Below, piece after piece: positions 61,044 to 64,000 of a stretch of 64,000 nt of DNA. Position 1 is the stretch's first letter. Each line of letters opens with the position of its first letter. The notes under the pieces were generated by a model. That model did not search any database and was not told the origin of the DNA. It saw nothing but the letters and a program-made list of their open reading frames with translations. Both the position numbers and the translations under genes were made by a program. The DNA comes from Williamsia sp. CHRR-6 (lineage in GTDB: Bacteria > Actinomycetota > Actinomycetes > Mycobacteriales > Mycobacteriaceae): assembly GCF_018474015.1 (NCBI RefSeq), contig NZ_JAHCSG010000003.1:372001-436000 (forward strand), written 5' to 3'.

Positions 61044-61823
61044 CTACACCGGCGGAAGCTGAACCTCGACCTCGACGGTCTCGCCGACCTCGATCGGCTG
61101 GTCGGGCAACGACAAGATGGACGCAACCACCCGTGGGTCGAACTCGGCTGAATCCGCGCGCCACTCCTGCATCTGAGCCACTGCCGACATGAACGAGTTC
61201 GCGTTGACTGCATAAAATCGATATTGGATGTGTCTTGTGTTCTTCCGCGCAGGATCTCCAGGTCGTTTGATGGTCACGTACGCAGGAACGTTCATCTCCT
61301 GCTTGAATGTCATCTCCAGCTCACTCAGCGCATATCGATCACTGCCGCGGGCGAAACGGATATCGGAGCCAGTCAGCACGATTGGTGAATGCTTGCGCAT
61401 CGTCGCCCACACGCCGAGGATTCCGATGACGACCAAGAACAGCCCCAGCCCGGCAACGATCACTGAGCCGCCTGAGGTCCAGCTCAGCACGAAGGTCACA
61501 CCAATGAGAGTGCTGGCGACGCTGGCATAAACTGGCTGGCTACGCCACCAGACAGGGCGCGCGATCTCAACTGAGTCGGAACGGATCGTCAACCTCGGGC
61601 GTGCTGGGATCGCAAAGGAGATCGAGTACGTGAGACAACCCAACGCAATCGGGACTCCCGCCCACAGGCCAGCAACAACGAAGGCGCTGACAAGTGCGAT
61701 GAAGATCGAGCCAGTGACCCCCGCTAGGAGTACCGATGGTGATCGGATCGCGGTACGGCCATAGTTCGTCCACCGCACACGTACCTTTTCCGCGAATGGC
61801 GAAATCTTTCGAGATCTACCCAC
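61044..61823 (-). CDS. Membrane protein with C-terminal PH-like domain, accessory region
   Basis: The 259-residue protein has two hydrophobic pairs (about 30-75 and 105-140) and a C-terminal soluble domain (about 145-259) with RPGDPARKNTRHIQYRFYAVN. The layout resembles actinobacterial bPH-domain membrane proteins, but the match is loose. Codon use and base composition differ from the fad genes just beyond it: more A+T, like the next three genes. It follows the candidate immunity gene by 15 bp and probably belongs to the same unit. Function unknown. Confidence 0.6.
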   Translation of the reverse strand: MGRSRKISPFAEKVRVRWTNYGRTAIRSPSVLLAGVTGSIFIALVSAFVVAGLWAGVPIALGCLTYSISFAIPARPRLTIRSDSVEIARPVWWRSQPVYASVASTLIGVTFVLSWTSGGSVIVAGLGLFLVVIGILGVWATMRKHSPIVLTGSDIRFARGSDRYALSELEMTFKQEMNVPAYVTIKRPGDPARKNTRHIQYRFYAVNANSFMSAVAQMQEWRADSAEFDPRVVASILSLPDQPIEVGETVEVEVQLPPV

Positions 61824-61838
61824 TTAGAACACCTCCCG

Positions 61839-62357
61839 TCAATCGGACTGGCGCTTCAAGAGAACGTTGTCAGCGGAATGAAAGTGATATTGCGTCGCAG
61901 TGACCGCCAACTGTATGACAGCGAGCCCATGCGGATTTTCCTCTACTATCGTATGGGTATTGGATGCCAGCATTCCTTCGGGAGAGGATAACGTGCCTAG
62001 ATGAATCAGACCGTGAGCATTATTCGGGTCGATAAGCGTTTCGCGACGGCTCCAAGATGGAACGGATGATCCTGTGTCAGAAATGTAATCAAGAATATCG
62101 GGAAGTCTAGTCCCAGGAGCGTCGATAAGCCATGCAACCGCGAAGGCGACAGATCTGAATTGAATTCCCGCGTTCAACTCTCTACGTTCGCTGACGTCAA
62201 ATTCTCTCGGGTCCGACCAGATGTCGCCTGACTTCAGGATACCGAGCGTGTTGGACAAATGTAACCAGCCGTGGGGAAGCGAGGTGACTCCGAACCCGAG
62301 TTCTTCGATGTGCGCGACAACCTCAACTCGCTTGATGCGCGTTGCATCGATTTTCAT
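61839..62357 (-). CDS. Candidate immunity protein downstream of the WXG-type toxin-like gene
   Basis: The 172-residue soluble acidic protein has no membrane segment or known motif that I can place with certainty; its pattern (HLSNTLGILKSGDIWSDPR, FRSVAFAVAWLIDAPG, GHLIH-like GLIHLG) is of the kind found in actinobacterial Imm-type proteins that follow polymorphic toxins. ATG 62357 with AAGGTGAATCG upstream is preferred; ATG 62378 or GTG 62393 are alternatives. It lies 39 bp after the toxin-like gene in lower-G+C DNA. Immunity function is an inference from position. Confidence 0.5.
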   Translation of the reverse strand: MKIDATRIKRVEVVAHIEELGFGVTSLPHGWLHLSNTLGILKSGDIWSDPREFDVSERRELNAGIQFRSVAFAVAWLIDAPGTRLPDILDYISDTGSSVPSWSRRETLIDPNNAHGLIHLGTLSSPEGMLASNTHTIVEENPHGLAVIQLAVTATQYHFHSADNVLLKRQSD

Positions 62358-62396
62358 CGATTCACCTTCGATCGCCATGCGGCAGCGACTCACGGT

Positions 62397-63350
62397 TCAG
62401 TCCCACAGTTGCCCCACGAATTTCGTCGTCGCCAACGCGGCAAATCCACCGACAACAGCGCCTACGACTACGCCAGCAGCAGTGGCCACGCCTGGCGCTG
62501 GAACGAAAGTTCCCAGCACCGCACCAGTACCTGCACCAGAGGCCATTCCGGCTGCGATTCCCGCTACGGCACCAGCGCCCTCCTTTGTTGTGGCTTCCAA
62601 AAATCCATCACCCTTTCCCATGTCTGAAATGATCGAAGGCACAGTCATCGCGACGGTTCCGATCACGCCAACGCGATTGACCGGGATGAATCTATGTAGA
62701 TCGTCAAGCCATGCGAGAGTCTTGCTACCTGAACCCTTGAGAAGCTCTTTTCCAAACTCGGTCAGCATGTCCGTTTGCACTGACTTCAAGACCCCAACAG
62801 CATATCCAGCAGCGTCTGCGCCATTGATCGACCACACACTATCCTTCGTATGCGGCGCGAGCTTGCCCAGTGCAATTGCGAGAGACTTATCAGTTGCCTC
62901 TGCCTTCTCTATCAACTTCGCAATCCTATTACCAATTTGCCCTATTGCGATGTCTAGTTCGGCGATTCTCTCGTCGTTCAGACCACCCGTTGTGGGCGCG
63001 ATGTGCACCGTACTGGTTTCACCAATTATCTCCAAGCCAGCAGCCTCAGCATCTACGCGAATCGCAGCCAACTCCCGATGTAATTCATCAATCGCATCCT
63101 TCGCAGATGCGGATGCGCCACCTACAATCAAGAGACCACTCAAGAATTTGTCGGCATCGCTCTTCAATTTTCGGAACTTGCCCGCAGCGGCATCTGCGGC
63201 ATCCCCTCGCCACGTCTCGAAGACCGGAAGGCGGTCGAGATCATCGGTCTCGTCACTGAACAACTTGCTCAGATCCTTGCATGCATCGGCCACCGCACCC
63301 ACTGCAACGGCGTCCCACCTGGCGATATCGGAAATCTGCAGCGAGGCCAT
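62397..63350 (-). CDS. WXG-type ESX-secreted effector-like protein with glycine-zipper C-terminus
   Basis: The 317-residue protein's N-terminal ~120 residues (ISDIARWDAVAVGAVADAC..., FETWRGDAADAAAGKF with the W-x-G turn, then ELHRELAAIRVDAEAAGLEI) match the helical WXG100-like targeting domains of large actinobacterial ESX substrates. The C-terminal ~80 residues are an Ala/Gly zipper (GAVAGIAAGMASGAGTGAVL and VVVGAVVGGFAALA), able to form membrane hairpins like pore-forming toxins. ATG 63350 has GTGGAG 7 bp upstream. It is divergent from a second WXG-like gene and followed by a candidate immunity gene, the usual polymorphic-toxin layout. Confidence 0.65.
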   Translation of the reverse strand: MASLQISDIARWDAVAVGAVADACKDLSKLFSDETDDLDRLPVFETWRGDAADAAAGKFRKLKSDADKFLSGLLIVGGASASAKDAIDELHRELAAIRVDAEAAGLEIIGETSTVHIAPTTGGLNDERIAELDIAIGQIGNRIAKLIEKAEATDKSLAIALGKLAPHTKDSVWSINGADAAGYAVGVLKSVQTDMLTEFGKELLKGSGSKTLAWLDDLHRFIPVNRVGVIGTVAMTVPSIISDMGKGDGFLEATTKEGAGAVAGIAAGMASGAGTGAVLGTFVPAPGVATAAGVVVGAVVGGFAALATTKFVGQLWD

Positions 63351-63448
63351 GCTCGACTCCACTCGCACACTCATACCGTACCGACTGCCGGTGACCGATC
63401 GGGGTCAGTGTAGCGATGGCTCCCAACGAACCCAACTGGAAGGCCACA

Positions 63449-63781
63449 GTGACTGACAAACCCAAGAAGCCGCTGCTGGTGGATGTAGCCGAGCTTCGGC
63501 TTGCCGCACATCAGGTTGCGATCAAGGCCACCATGGCGGCGGGTGCTGCGGAAAAGGGATTCAACGCCATAGAGTCACACGAAGCAGGCTGGATTGGCGA
63601 CTCCAAGAAGGCACTGGTCACGGCCGTGAAGGAGCTTCGATCACATTCCGGAAAGCTTACCGGCGAATTGACGAAGGACTCCCACTTGATGGTCGCGGCA
63701 GCGAACAAGTACTCAGGAACCGAAGCTAGTAACTCCGCACACAACAGGTCAGCAGCGTCTGGCCTGAATCTCGAGCACTGA
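63449..63781 (+). CDS. WXG100-like small ESX-type protein
   Basis: The 110-residue protein is helical with a central W-x-G-type turn SHEAGWIGDSKKALVTAV separating two amphipathic helices, the plan of WXG100 proteins secreted by ESX/T7SS, and a hydrophilic tail ending ASGLNLEH. I prefer GTG 63449 (GGAAGG five bases upstream) over ATG 63416. It is divergent from the larger WXG-type effector-like gene, 98 bp away, and may be its partner or chaperone. No ESX core gene (EccC etc.) is in the window. Confidence 0.65.
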   Translation: MTDKPKKPLLVDVAELRLAAHQVAIKATMAAGAAEKGFNAIESHEAGWIGDSKKALVTAVKELRSHSGKLTGELTKDSHLMVAAANKYSGTEASNSAHNRSAASGLNLEH

Positions 63782-63789
63782 CTCCTGCG

Positions 63790-64000
63790 TCAATACGGCG
63801 CGAAGATGGCCTTGAGCTCGCCGCTGAACAGACTGTCCACGATCGACTGCGGCGTGCGCTGAAAGACGTTGCGGTGCCGCGGATCGGCCCCATGCTGCAA
63901 CAACAACCGCGCGATCGCCCGGCCGTCGTCGGTCGCGGTGAACACCGCATTCCACAGCGGGGTGTTGCCGTCGTCGTTCTGAGCATCCACGTGCGCACCC
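63790..64000 (-). CDS. Ankyrin-repeat protein, C-terminal part (5' end outside window)
   Basis: The frame is open to the window edge; 70 C-terminal residues are seen. They contain ankyrin repeats: AHVDAQNDDGNTPLWNAVFT, then DGRAIARLLLQHGADPRHRN followed by GRTPQSI-like QRTPQSIVDSL. The stop lies 8 bp after the convergent WXG-like gene. Ankyrin proteins in this position often serve as immunity or regulatory partners of toxin loci, but here this is only suggested by location. Confidence 0.75.
   Translation of the reverse strand, partial: GAHVDAQNDDGNTPLWNAVFTATDDGRAIARLLLQHGADPRHRNVFQRTPQSIVDSLFSGELKAIFAPY

Overview
The window comes from a high-G+C, mycolic-acid type actinobacterium (order Mycobacteriales; Gordonia or Williamsia would fit, but the genus cannot be fixed from the sequence alone). 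The basis is gene content and order. leuA, murT/gatD, recR/ybaB, an SRPBCC gene, the bfaA/bfaB-type pair, dnaX and an Rv3722c-type aminotransferase occur in roughly the order of Mycobacterium tuberculosis Rv3710-Rv3722c. Other actinobacterial hallmarks are DsbA-VKOR, HelZ-SWIM, GT87 mannosyltransferases, a SigC-like sigma factor and WXG100-like proteins.

Layout. 1-26 kb is mostly conserved core: leuA behind a probable Leu-codon leader peptide, a peptidoglycan amidation pair (murT-gatD), recombination and RNA modification genes, a 10-methyl fatty-acid pair, a methionine sulfoxide repair operon (msrB-msrA), and a minus-strand operon from aspartate aminotransferase through two GT87 transferases to dnaX. 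At 25.9-26.2 kb lie the small SRP RNA and tRNA-Ser(GGA). 26.26-28.60 kb is a patch of decayed genes (ATP-grasp tail, degenerate ABC-like/Ldh fusion, acyltransferase tail) around one intact VOC gene, with short tandem repeats of one sequence family at both ends. 28.6-33.7 kb holds a copper ATPase divergent from a SigC-like sigma factor, then a disulfide-forming pair (VKOR and DsbA). 33.8-45.3 kb holds a lipase, a Baeyer-Villiger-type monooxygenase, an RCK-channel-RCK potassium channel, an amine-oxidase-like flavoenzyme, HelZ with its SWIM partner, a second cluster of the repeat family, and an exported HNH-Excalibur nuclease.

45.3-60.9 kb is a lipid or hydrophobic-substrate catabolic region. 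One operon encodes a ferritin-like di-iron protein (PF10118), a flavin/2Fe-2S reductase, a Baeyer-Villiger-type monooxygenase and an SDR; it is divergent from a TetR gene with a palindromic operator between them. Next come aldehyde dehydrogenase and acyl-CoA synthetase. A beta-oxidation operon follows (acyl-CoA dehydrogenase, FadD, FadA, FadB, TetR), with a 10-bp-arm palindrome just upstream of its first gene. The chemistry could run: oxygenation, alcohol/ketone interconversion, ester formation, aldehyde oxidation, CoA activation, beta-oxidation.

61.0-64.0 kb is a lower-G+C accessory cassette resembling a type VII (ESX) polymorphic-toxin locus. It has a WXG100-like protein, a divergent effector with a WXG-type N-terminus and a glycine-zipper C-terminus, a candidate immunity protein, a membrane protein, and an ankyrin-repeat protein cut by the window edge.

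The most interesting items are this cassette, the PF10118-plus-reductase pair as a probable two-component di-iron oxygenase, the family of 21-22-bp repeats at three intergenic places, and the leuA leader peptide.
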